Positions 5,146-11,809 of a stretch of 15,142 nt of DNA are shown piece after piece. Source of the stretch: Candidatus Aminicenantota bacterium (GTDB lineage: Bacteria > Acidobacteriota > Aminicenantia > UBA2199). Both the position numbers and the translations under genes were made by a program. The stretch's first letter is position 1. Each line of letters begins with the position of its first letter. A model generated the notes under the pieces. It made no database searches, was not told the origin of the DNA, and saw only the letters and a list, made by a program, of their open reading frames with translations. Where the stretch lies: NCBI GenBank assembly GCA_023137075.1, contig JAGLQA010000025.1:1-15142 (forward strand), read 5' to 3'.

Positions 5146-6084
5146 ATGAAAAAGTTAATCGCTATTTTATTGGTGCTGCCGGTGCTTTTCGCATGCCGCA
5201 ATGAAAAAAAAGAGGAAATCCTGGTTCTTCATGCCGGTTCGCTGTCCATTCCCTTCAAAGATATGGCCGAGGCGTTCATGACGAAATACCCGGACATTAA
5301 TGTAGCACTTGAGGCTTATGGCAGCCGCACTTGCGCCAGGCAGATAACGGACCTGAAACGCCGGGCGGATGTGATGGCTTCGGCCGATTCGGAGGTCATA
5401 CGGAACCTGCTGATGCCCGAATATGCCGATTTCTGTATCGATTTTACCACCAATGAGATGGTGATAATGTATGGAGAAAAAAGCCGTTTTGCCGAAAAGA
5501 TCAATGCACGTAACTGGTTCGATATTTTATTGAAACCCGGAGTCGAATATGGGCATTCCAACCCCAATTTCGATCCCTGCGGTTACCGGGCAGTGCTGAC
5601 TATGCAGTTGGCGGAGAAACATTACCGGGTTCCCGGACTCTACGATAAATTGAAAGAGCGGATGCCGCAAAAAAATATCCGGCCCAAAGAGGTGGACCTG
5701 ATTGCCCTGCTGGAAGCCGGGGAGCTCGATTATATTTTTATATACCGCAGCGTGGCCGAACAGCACAGGGCGCCTTATGTGATACTCCCGGATGAAATCA
5801 ACCTGAAATCAGCCGCTCTGCGTGATTTTTACAGGCAAGCATCAATTAAAGTAACCGGTAAAAAACCCGGTGATTGGATCAAAAAGCAAGGTGAGCCCAT
5901 GGTCTATGGAATCACCCTGCCCAATATTGCGAAGAATCCTCCAGGGGGCGCGAAATTTATTGCCTTTGTGTTGGACGAAGAGGGACGGCAAATCATGAAA
6001 AAAAACGGTCAACCTGTGATTTTCCCACCCATCGTCGCTAACCCGGGAAAACTCCCGGAAGGATTGAAAAAATATTTCCGATGA
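5146..6084 (+). CDS. wtpA: Tungstate/molybdate ABC transporter substrate-binding lipoprotein WtpA
   Basis: WtpA captures tungstate or molybdate outside the cytoplasmic membrane and delivers it to the WtpBC transporter. The 312-aa protein starts with a lipoprotein signal (MKKLIAILLVLPVLFAC, lipobox LFAC, acylated C17). The mature part has HAGSLSIPF (29-37), TTNEMVIMY (101-109), NPNFDPCGYR (139-148), RPKEVDLIALLEAGELDYIFIYRSVAEQ (179-206) and GQPVIFPP near the end. These are hallmarks of the WtpA/archaeal ModA group. In that group an Asp and a Glu (probably D143 and E205 here) complete octahedral oxyanion coordination. It is the first gene of the operon, with an AGAGG Shine-Dalgarno. Tungstate against molybdate preference cannot be settled from sequence. 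Confidence 0.93.
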   Translation: MKKLIAILLVLPVLFACRNEKKEEILVLHAGSLSIPFKDMAEAFMTKYPDINVALEAYGSRTCARQITDLKRRADVMASADSEVIRNLLMPEYADFCIDFTTNEMVIMYGEKSRFAEKINARNWFDILLKPGVEYGHSNPNFDPCGYRAVLTMQLAEKHYRVPGLYDKLKERMPQKNIRPKEVDLIALLEAGELDYIFIYRSVAEQHRAPYVILPDEINLKSAALRDFYRQASIKVTGKKPGDWIKKQGEPMVYGITLPNIAKNPPGGAKFIAFVLDEEGRQIMKKNGQPVIFPPIVANPGKLPEGLKKYFR

Positions 6085-6143
6085 AGGTATTTGTCGGATA
6101 AATAAAAGTTAAGGTGGGCCGCTGGAGGCAAGCTGACAAAAAA

Positions 6144-6899
6144 ATGAAATTTAAAATAATTTTCTCTTTTCTCGGTTTCCTGCTGGTGATATTTATTGCC
6201 CTGCCCATTTTTAAAATGCTCGTCGCCGCGGACCCCGGCACCCTGGTGGAGACTGCGAAGGATTCCGAGGTTTATTCCGCCATTTTTTTAACGCTGCGGG
6301 CTTCCCTCTGGGCTACCATTGCCGCGTTACTTTTTGGTGTGCCCCTGGCTTATATTCTGGCCCGGAACGATTTCAAAGGGAAAAAGATTATCGAAGGTAT
6401 TATCGATTTGCCGGTTATTATCCCCCACACTGCTGCCGGAATCGCCCTGCTCACTGTCTTGGGCAGGAATTCCTGGTTTTCGAAGATGAGCGGTATCGAA
6501 ATAATCGGAACCGAGATTGCCATCTCTTTGGGAATGTTTTTTGTATCTGTGCCTTTCTTAGTGAATGCGGCCAAGGAAGGTTTTAAATTGATCGATGAAA
6601 GGTATGAAAAGACTGCCATTACCTTAGGGGCCACGCCCTGGAAAGCTTTCTTAACCGTCAGTCTGCCGATGGTGAAGAAATCGGTGATTTCCGGTTCCAT
6701 CATGATGTGGGGCCGGGGGATTTCCGAGTTCGGCGTAGTGGTAATCCTGGCCTATCACCCGGTAACTGCCCCGGTGCTTATTTTTGAGAGGTTTCAGAAT
6801 TTTGGCTTGAAGTATGCCCTGCCGGTTACGGCATTGTTGATATTGATCAGTCTGGCTATTTTTGTAATTGTTAGAATTTTTGAAGATAAGAAACGATGA
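6144..6899 (+). CDS. wtpB: Tungstate/molybdate ABC transporter permease WtpB
   Basis: This is the membrane channel subunit of the WtpABC importer. The 251-aa product from this start has about five to six hydrophobic segments, the first at FKIIFSFLGFLLVIFIALPIF. It carries the cytoplasmic EAA-type coupling loop (YEKTAITLGATPWKAFLTVSLP) that contacts the ATPase. PVIIPHTAAGIALL and WGRGISEFGVVVILAYHP are typical of ModB/WtpB-type permeases. I chose the ATG at 6144 because the protein then begins at its first membrane segment; GGAGG lies at 6124-6128, a rather long 15 nt away. A GTG at 6114 would add 10 residues. The last codon overlaps the wtpC start (ATGA), so translation is probably coupled. 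Confidence 0.9.
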   Translation: MKFKIIFSFLGFLLVIFIALPIFKMLVAADPGTLVETAKDSEVYSAIFLTLRASLWATIAALLFGVPLAYILARNDFKGKKIIEGIIDLPVIIPHTAAGIALLTVLGRNSWFSKMSGIEIIGTEIAISLGMFFVSVPFLVNAAKEGFKLIDERYEKTAITLGATPWKAFLTVSLPMVKKSVISGSIMMWGRGISEFGVVVILAYHPVTAPVLIFERFQNFGLKYALPVTALLILISLAIFVIVRIFEDKKR

Positions 6900-7909
6900 A
6901 CCTGAAATTGCAAAAAATAAACAAACATTTTAAACAATTCGTGCTGCGGGATATAAACTTAGAAATACAGGAAGGTGAGTATTTTGTGATATTGGGGCCC
7001 AGCGGAGCCGGAAAGACCTTAATATTAGAACTGATTGCCGGCCTGATAAAGCCCGATACCGGTGAAATATCCGGGGTGGACCGGCAGAAGATCGGTTTTA
7101 TTTACCAGGATTACATGCTTTTTCCCCATTTAAGCGCTGCCGAAAACATCGCTTACGGGTTAAAAGTCAAGAAAATGCCGAAAGAGGATATCAAAACTCT
7201 GGTCGCTGGTCTGGCTGTCCGGTATGGTATCGAGCATCTTTTAGACCGGGATGTGGTGAATTTGTCCGGTGGTGAGAAACAGCGGGTTGCCATAGCCCGG
7301 GCCATGGCCGTTTCGCCCCGTTTTTTACTGCTTGATGAACCCACGGCAGCGTTGGACAGGAATTTAAGGATCAAAACCCGTTCTATGTTTTTGGATTTGC
7401 ACAAAAAAACGGCGGCTACTTTTATTCATGTCACCCATGATTTTGAAGAAGCCCTGACCCTGGCGGACCGGCTTGCCATCCTGATAAACGGCCGGGTTGT
7501 GCAGTGCGGCAAGCCCGATGATGTGTTTAATAATCCCGGGAACAAAGAGATCGCCGATTTTTTAGGTTACCGCAATGTGTTTGGCGGTGTAGTAAAGAAG
7601 GGTCTGATCGATCTTATGGGTGTCTCTGTCGCTGTCCCCTTAGACGATGCCGAATTTGCTTATATCGCCATCCTTTCCGATGATATCATTATCTCGAAGC
7701 GCAGACTCCAATCTTCGGCACGGAATTCATTTCGCGGCACAGTGAAAGATGTCATAAACAGTTCATCTCTTGTCGAAGTTGTGCTTGATATAGGCATTGA
7801 CTTGAGTGTGGACATAACCAGGAAATCGAAAGAAGAGTTGAATATCAAACCCGGCGACCCCATGTGGGCTACCTTTAAGGTCTCTTCCATAAAAGTATTC
7901 AAGCATTAG
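6896..7909 (+). CDS. wtpC: Tungstate/molybdate ABC transporter ATP-binding protein WtpC
   Basis: This ATPase drives Mo/W import. The 337-aa protein has all ABC motifs: Walker A GPSGAGKT (34-41), Q71 of the Q-loop, signature LSGGE (123-127), Walker B FLLLDEP (143-149, catalytic E148) and the switch H181. Residues about 225-337 form a TOBE/MOP-like domain (RNVFGGVVKKG, then SARNSFRGTVKDVINSSSLVEVVLD), which in related transporters binds oxyanion and inhibits uptake at high internal levels. The start overlaps wtpB's stop. It is the only gene in the window ending in TAG; reading through it as Pyl would add only Pyl plus seven codons before a TAA at 7931. The TAG is followed at once by the GAGGAG Shine-Dalgarno of moeA, so it is probably used as a stop. 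Confidence 0.93.
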   Translation: MNLKLQKINKHFKQFVLRDINLEIQEGEYFVILGPSGAGKTLILELIAGLIKPDTGEISGVDRQKIGFIYQDYMLFPHLSAAENIAYGLKVKKMPKEDIKTLVAGLAVRYGIEHLLDRDVVNLSGGEKQRVAIARAMAVSPRFLLLDEPTAALDRNLRIKTRSMFLDLHKKTAATFIHVTHDFEEALTLADRLAILINGRVVQCGKPDDVFNNPGNKEIADFLGYRNVFGGVVKKGLIDLMGVSVAVPLDDAEFAYIAILSDDIIISKRRLQSSARNSFRGTVKDVINSSSLVEVVLDIGIDLSVDITRKSKEELNIKPGDPMWATFKVSSIKVFKH

Positions 7910-7919
7910 AGGAGTAAAA

Positions 7920-9089
7920 ATGATACCCATTAAAGATGCGGAAAAAATAGTAAATGATATTGACCTTAAGCCCAAAATAGAGAGAGTGCCGCTGCCGGAT
8001 TCATTGCACCGGGTATTGGCGAAAAATATTGTATCACAAATAAACATGCCCCCCTTTGATAAGTCGGCCATGGACGGTTTTGCGCTCTCCTCGAAAGATG
8101 ATTCGCAGCGATATAAGATTATTGAAACCATCGCAGCCGGCGATATCCCGGGCGAGGGAATAAGAAAAGGCGAATGTGCCAAAATTATGACCGGCGCCAT
8201 GCTGCCTGAAGGGGCGGACCGGGTTATTAAACGGGAAATCACGGCGGAGAGAGACGGTTATATGCACATCGTGGAAGAAGAAAGCGTAAAAAATGTGTGC
8301 CGGAAAGGAGAGGATGTAAAGATTGGCGACACCGTTTTAAAAGCCGGGGTACTCATCCGTCCCCAGGAAGTGGCGATTTTTGCATCGTTGGGATTGGCCT
8401 CTGTCCCGGTATATAAAAAGCCGCTGGTGGGAATATTGACCACCGGTTCGGAGATTGTGGAACCCGGCCGGGAATTGGAAAGCGGCCAGATTTACAATAG
8501 TAATGCCTATTCCCTTTCCGCCCAGTTATGCCAGGTCGGGGCGGATGTTGAATATGGCGGTATTGCTGTAGACGACGAAGCGGGAATCAGGAAACAGGTC
8601 ACCCGGCTCTTTAAAAAATGTGATGTGGTGATAATATCCGGTGGGGTTTCCATGGGAGATTACGATTATGTTCCCGGGATTCTGGTGAAATTGGGAGTAA
8701 AGCTTTACTTTCGGAAAGTAGCCATCAAGCCGGGGAAACCCACTGTTTTCGGAGTCAAAGGTGACAAGGTGTTTTTCGGGCTGCCCGGAAACCCTGTCTC
8801 GACTTTCGTGATCTTTGAAATTTTTGTGAAACCCTTCCTTTACCGGATGATGGGATATGATTATCAACCCCCATTTAATAAAGCGGTTATGAAGCATGAT
8901 TTTAAACGAAAGAAAAGCGGGCGCACCGCTTTCGTTCCGGTGAAGTTTGGCGAAGGTTTTGTCGAGGTTGTCGAGTATCACGGTTCCGCTCATATTTACG
9001 CGTTAGCAAAAGCGAACGGCCTGCTGCAAATACCCGTCGGAGTAAATGAAGTATTAAAAGGGAGTACAGTCGATGTTAGACAGGTTTGA
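7920..9089 (+). CDS. moeA: Molybdopterin molybdenumtransferase MoeA
   Basis: MoeA inserts molybdate (or tungstate) into molybdopterin-AMP, releasing active cofactor. The 389-aa protein is close to the usual length of about 400. It shows MPPFDKSAMDGFAL (43-56), GAMLPEGADRV (about 97-107), TTGSEIVEPG...SGQIYNSNAY (about 174-196), ISGGVSMGDYDYV (about 239-251) and KPGKPTVFG...GLPGNPVS, the usual motifs of the MoeA N-terminal and molybdopterin-binding domains. A C-terminal beta domain (domain IV) covers about residues 320-389. The ATG follows GAGGAG 10 nt after wtpC. Its stop overlaps the moaA start by 17 nt. The place in the operon directly couples metal uptake to metal insertion. Confidence 0.95.
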   Translation: MIPIKDAEKIVNDIDLKPKIERVPLPDSLHRVLAKNIVSQINMPPFDKSAMDGFALSSKDDSQRYKIIETIAAGDIPGEGIRKGECAKIMTGAMLPEGADRVIKREITAERDGYMHIVEEESVKNVCRKGEDVKIGDTVLKAGVLIRPQEVAIFASLGLASVPVYKKPLVGILTTGSEIVEPGRELESGQIYNSNAYSLSAQLCQVGADVEYGGIAVDDEAGIRKQVTRLFKKCDVVIISGGVSMGDYDYVPGILVKLGVKLYFRKVAIKPGKPTVFGVKGDKVFFGLPGNPVSTFVIFEIFVKPFLYRMMGYDYQPPFNKAVMKHDFKRKKSGRTAFVPVKFGEGFVEVVEYHGSAHIYALAKANGLLQIPVGVNEVLKGSTVDVRQV

Positions 9090-9885
9090 GCGAGAGATTA
9101 ATTATATCAGGATTTCGGTAACCGACCGGTGTAACCTGAGATGCAGTTATTGCATGCCCGAAGAGGGAATCTTCCTGAAGTCTCATCATGACATCATTTC
9201 TTATGAAAATATCCTGGCCCTGGTCAAGGCAGCCGTGAAGCTAGGCATCAACAAAGTCCGGCTAACCGGGGGCGAACCTTTGGTGCGAAAAGGCATATCC
9301 CACCTTGTCCGCGGTTTAAGAGCCACCCCCGGTGTTTGTGAATTGGTAATGACAACCAACGGGGTTTTGTTGGGGGAAATGGCAGTCGAATTAAAAGATG
9401 CCGGGATAAACAGGCTGAACATATCGTTAGATACCATTGATCCGAAAAAGTACAAAAGTATTACCAGGGTAGGGGATATCAGTCATGTTCTTCGCGGTAT
9501 TAATGCAGCCCTGGCTGCCGGGTTTAAAAACACGAAGATTAATATGGTCATTATCCCCGGGTTTAATGAGGCGAAAGAAGACGTGCGGGCCATGGAAAAA
9601 TTCTGTGAAAAGAAGGGGCTTTTGCTGCAGCGGATCAATCACTACTCGTTGACGGATTTAGACAGTATTAACAAGAAGTACCGGGCTGAGCGGCCCCTGT
9701 CATGCAGTGAATGCAACCGCATCCGGGTAACAGCCAACGGCAAGCTGAAACCCTGTCTTTTTTCCGATGAAGAATACGACATTGATTCTGATGACATAGC
9801 AGGCAGTCTCCGGGAAGCCATATTGAGAAAGCCGGAGCACGGCACCTGCTGCAAAACCAAACAGAATTGGCAAATCGGGGGTTAA
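9073..9885 (+). CDS. moaA: GTP 3',8-cyclase MoaA, unusually short
   Basis: MoaA is a radical SAM enzyme that begins molybdopterin synthesis by rearranging GTP. The 270-aa protein has the SAM-cluster motif C20-x3-C24-x2-C27, LTGGEPL (64-70) and a second 4Fe-4S motif C211-x2-C214-x13-C228. R13, R216 and R218 correspond to the GTP-binding arginines described for Staphylococcus aureus MoaA, and the terminal Gly-Gly (269-270) is kept. Family members are usually about 325-340 aa. Here roughly 45 residues are missing between the barrel and the second cluster (KGLLLQRINHYSLTDLDS joins almost directly to the CSEC motif), and the C-terminus is also shorter. The frame is intact, so this is a compact variant, not a broken gene. 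The ATG follows GGGAG. No moaC, moaD or moaE is nearby. Confidence 0.88.
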   Translation: MLDRFEREINYIRISVTDRCNLRCSYCMPEEGIFLKSHHDIISYENILALVKAAVKLGINKVRLTGGEPLVRKGISHLVRGLRATPGVCELVMTTNGVLLGEMAVELKDAGINRLNISLDTIDPKKYKSITRVGDISHVLRGINAALAAGFKNTKINMVIIPGFNEAKEDVRAMEKFCEKKGLLLQRINHYSLTDLDSINKKYRAERPLSCSECNRIRVTANGKLKPCLFSDEEYDIDSDDIAGSLREAILRKPEHGTCCKTKQNWQIGG

Positions 9886-9910
9886 GCAAAAGTTTTTGCC
9901 CCGCTTTTTT
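9876..9910 (+). terminator. Intrinsic terminator of the Mo/W operon
   Basis: CGGGG (9876-9880) pairs with CCCCG (9899-9903); an alternative inner stem is GCAAAA/TTTTGC (9886-9899). A run of six Ts follows at 9905-9910. The moaA stop codon lies within the hairpin, and the convergent gene ends at 9909. Confidence 0.75.
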
Positions 9911-10148
9911 ATGAGAAATTTTTCAGGGCGCGGAGGATTTTTTCTTTTTGGGTCGGGGTGAATTCATCACCGTAAAAGCGCAAAAACATCTCTTTCCGCC
10001 AGTTTTTTTTATCCTTAATGGTGGATAAAACGATTCGCCTTGCGGTGTTCAGCATGGAAAAACACATTTTGACTCTTTCTTCGGGAGTTTTTTTCATCAT
10101 CATTTCGTTATAAATTCTCTCCATCTTCTCACTTGTGTCTTTCATCAA
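9909..10148 (-). CDS. Small helical protein paired with a nucleotidyltransferase-fold protein
   Basis: The 79-aa protein is charged and probably all-helical. The core is TPEERVKMCFSMLNTARRIVLSTI (about residues 21-44), followed by MFLRFYGDEFTPTQKEKILRAL. It starts inside the end of the upstream nucleotidyltransferase gene (20-nt overlap), so the two are surely co-expressed. A related pattern, TPLQRICKMNAVFNDIIALK, occurs in the 59-aa protein of the neighbouring cassette, so both may belong to one family. The function is not known; a partner, substrate or antitoxin role is an inference from the pairing. GGAGGGT lies upstream, though the spacing to the ATG is short. The stop abuts the moaA terminator. 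Confidence 0.72.
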   Translation of the reverse strand: MMKDTSEKMERIYNEMMMKKTPEERVKMCFSMLNTARRIVLSTIKDKKNWRKEMFLRFYGDEFTPTQKEKILRALKNFS

Positions 10149-10677
10149 GAACCCTCCTTAAAATCGAATCCAAACCTAAACTGGCGCACCATTTCTCCAC
10201 ATAATCCATGTCAAAGTCCAGGTCTATCAGGCTAACGATATCTTTTATCTGCATCTCTGAAAAACTATCCTTTGCCCAATAAAGCTTTGAAATAATAAGG
10301 TCTTCAAGCGAAACTACCGAAATTTCCTGGTCTTCAAGTTTCATTTTCTTTCTTTTGTTGAATTCCAGGATTCTATATTCCCGGTTCTTGCGAATAATGA
10401 AGTCAACTTTAATAACTGTTTCCAGGTGAATGATGTTAAACATGGATTGATTTCTAATGGCATCTACTACCATATCTTTGTCGATATAGAAATCCGGTTC
10501 GAAAAGTTTGACGAATCTATCGACCGTTTGCAGTGGAATCATAATCACGATATCGATATCACGGGTCATCCTGGGTTTCCCGTAAAAAGTTAATGCTACG
10601 GAACCACTAAGCATATAATCGATTCCTGCATCGTTCAGGCGACCGGTAACAAGCTTTAATAGGTCCAGTTCATTCAT
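10129..10677 (-). CDS. Minimal nucleotidyltransferase-fold protein (AbiEii/MNT-like)
   Basis: The 182-aa protein has the polymerase-beta-type nucleotidyltransferase core: GSVALTFYGKPRMTRDIDI (25-43), with carboxylates D40 and D42 and a third, D92, in KVDFII. These would bind metal and nucleotide. A helical C-terminal part (about 115-182, with SLEDLIISKLYWAKD) is typical of the AbiEii/DUF6036-like group. Such proteins occur in toxin-antitoxin pairs and defence loci, but also as housekeeping enzymes of unknown substrate. The gene overlaps the following 79-aa gene. The -10 element ends only 6 nt before the ATG and no Shine-Dalgarno site is seen, so the mRNA is probably leaderless. Confidence 0.82.
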   Translation of the reverse strand: MNELDLLKLVTGRLNDAGIDYMLSGSVALTFYGKPRMTRDIDIVIMIPLQTVDRFVKLFEPDFYIDKDMVVDAIRNQSMFNIIHLETVIKVDFIIRKNREYRILEFNKRKKMKLEDQEISVVSLEDLIISKLYWAKDSFSEMQIKDIVSLIDLDFDMDYVEKWCASLGLDSILRRVLDERHK

Positions 10678-10683
10678 TGAATT

Positions 10684-10712
10684 ATGATAACATCAAAAAA
10701 ACAGTTTCGCAA
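10684..10712 (-). promoter_or_regulatory. Promoter placing the transcription start at the ATG of the nucleotidyltransferase gene
   Basis: On the minus strand TTGCGA (10707-10712), a 17-nt spacer and TATCAT (10684-10689) are seen. Six bases separate the -10 from the ATG at 10677, which predicts a leaderless transcript. Confidence 0.5.
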
Positions 10713-10826
10713 CTCTTTTTTTTGACAATAAGGCATGGCGTTATAGAGGGAAATAATAAATAGTCGGAATCGAAGAATAGGTGATCAATCATGAAGTTTT
10801 TTTTGTCAACAACTTTTTGTCATTCT

Positions 10827-11438
10827 TCAAATCAATTGGCTTTGATCTTCTGCTTCTGCCCTCTCTTTATCACGTTTCAATAGTGCAGCTAATTTTCTGT
10901 CCCGCCTGATGAGTGCCGCCAGTTCGGCTGTTTTTTTTTTCTCCTTTTCGGATAGGAATTTGTACAACTCGATCACATCGAAATCATCTTTTGGCCCCCC
11001 GGCTTTTAATTTGGTGGCGATAAGATAAGGAATCGGTAAAACCGGGAATGGGATATCTTCCAGGGATTTCGAGGATTTTATTCCCTCTAATTCCCATTTG
11101 TAGCGGGCAATAATGAAATCGATCCGGGGATATTCCCCTGTTTTATCGGTAAGAAAAGCAATATCATAGGGAAAGGGATCATCGTGCATTGTACTGCCTT
11201 CGATTATTTTTATTTTAAAGTTAGCTGGAGTTGCTTTTTTTAGAAATTGGAAAAACTTAACCGAATTTTCTTTAATAATGTTGGAGTATAAAAAAAAGTC
11301 CGCATCCGCGGTGGTCCTGCCGACTCCGTGTGAGATCACGGCGTATCCACCCGCGAGAGCTATATCGACTGAACAAAATTTACGCAGTTTTTCAACAATA
11401 TTATTAACGAGCCTCAATGTATCTTCTATAGATTTCAT
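10827..11438 (-). CDS. Second nucleotidyltransferase-fold protein
   Basis: From the ATG at 11438 the protein is 203 aa. It carries ALAGGYAVISHGVGRTTADADFF (about 27-49), with carboxylates D45 and D47 and a third candidate, D107, in RIDFII. This matches the nucleotidyltransferase fold also seen in the neighbouring cassette, but sequence similarity is otherwise low. A conserved block near 140 (PIPYLIATKLKAGGPKDDFDVIELYKFL) is common in this group. The C-terminus is very charged (RRDRKLAALLKRDKERAEAED). I prefer this start to the upstream ATG at 11474: it is preceded by AAGGGAG and overlaps the end of the 59-aa gene by 35 nt. The substrate is unknown; a toxin-antitoxin or defence role is possible. 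Confidence 0.8.
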   Translation of the reverse strand: MKSIEDTLRLVNNIVEKLRKFCSVDIALAGGYAVISHGVGRTTADADFFLYSNIIKENSVKFFQFLKKATPANFKIKIIEGSTMHDDPFPYDIAFLTDKTGEYPRIDFIIARYKWELEGIKSSKSLEDIPFPVLPIPYLIATKLKAGGPKDDFDVIELYKFLSEKEKKKTAELAALIRRDRKLAALLKRDKERAEAEDQSQLI

Positions 11439-11583
11439 ATTCCGGGACTCCCTTCGTTTTGGCTTTAAGTGCAATTATGTCGTTGAAAACAGCGTTCATC
11501 TTACAGATGCGCTGCAATGGAGTTAGCCGTAAAAATTCCCTCCTCATCTCTTCTCGTTTTCGTTGCATTATTGTTTCAGCCAT
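11404..11583 (-). CDS. 59-aa partner protein of the second nucleotidyltransferase
   Basis: An intact frame runs from an ATG at 11583 to TAA at 11404. The product starts MAETIMQRKREEMRREFLRL and is basic and helical, with TPLQRICKMNAVFNDIIALK (21-40) and PEYEIYRRYIEAR at the end. AGGA lies about 10 nt upstream, and a consensus promoter with 17-nt spacing precedes it. The 35-nt overlap with the nucleotidyltransferase gene, which has its own Shine-Dalgarno site inside this ORF, points to a two-gene operon. It resembles the 79-aa partner in the neighbouring cassette, although here the small gene comes first. The function is unknown. Confidence 0.75.
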   Translation of the reverse strand: MAETIMQRKREEMRREFLRLTPLQRICKMNAVFNDIIALKAKTKGVPEYEIYRRYIEAR

Positions 11584-11606
11584 TTCTTTTTAATCCTCGC
11601 ATAAAA

Positions 11607-11635
11607 ACATTACCATTCCATTTTAAAAATGTCAA
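11607..11635 (-). promoter_or_regulatory. Promoter of the 59-aa/nucleotidyltransferase operon
   Basis: On the minus strand a perfect TTGACA (11630-11635), a 17-nt spacer and TAATGT (11607-11612) are present. The start would be near 11600, about 17 nt before the ATG. Confidence 0.65.
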
Positions 11636-11637
11636 TA

Positions 11638-11657
11638 GCAAAAAGATGCAAAAAGAT
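11638..11657. repeat. Tandem 10-bp repeat upstream of the cassette promoter
   Basis: GCAAAAAGAT occurs twice in direct tandem (11638-11647 and 11648-11657), just upstream of the -35. It may be a regulator site or an A/T-rich UP-like element. Confidence 0.5.
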
Positions 11658-11690
11658 TTGTAAAGGAATTCTGCTTTTAGCCAAGGGTTC

Positions 11691-11710
11691 ACACGGATTT
11701 ACACAGATTT
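11691..11710. repeat. Tandem ACACRGATTT repeat
   Basis: ACACGGATTT and ACACAGATTT lie side by side between the cassette promoter and the terminator of the outer-membrane protein gene. Similar short motifs are scattered between genes in many bacterial genomes; the function is unclear. Confidence 0.4.
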
Positions 11711-11731
11711 AAAAAAAAGGTGGATAAAAAA

Positions 11732-11762
11732 AAAGGCGTGAGAAGTTACTTCTCACGCCTTT
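11732..11762 (-). terminator. Strong intrinsic terminator after the outer-membrane protein gene
   Basis: A perfect 14-bp inverted repeat with a 3-nt loop (11732-11745 and 11749-11762). On the minus strand it is followed by about ten Ts (11725-11734, partly in the stem). It ends the OFA transporter/outer-membrane protein operon. Confidence 0.88.
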
Positions 11763-11809
11763 AAAACTGTTTATTTAAAAACAGAAAGTGATTTTCAGTA
11801 GGGCCGGGA

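Noticed and set aside
7907..7931. UAG readthrough of wtpC as pyrrolysine
   Set aside because: The extension would be only a few residues and the TAG directly precedes the moeA RBS; the TOBE domain is already complete.
9909..11583. CRISPR array or insertion sequence in the accessory stretch
   Set aside because: No regularly spaced repeats, transposase or terminal inverted repeats were seen.
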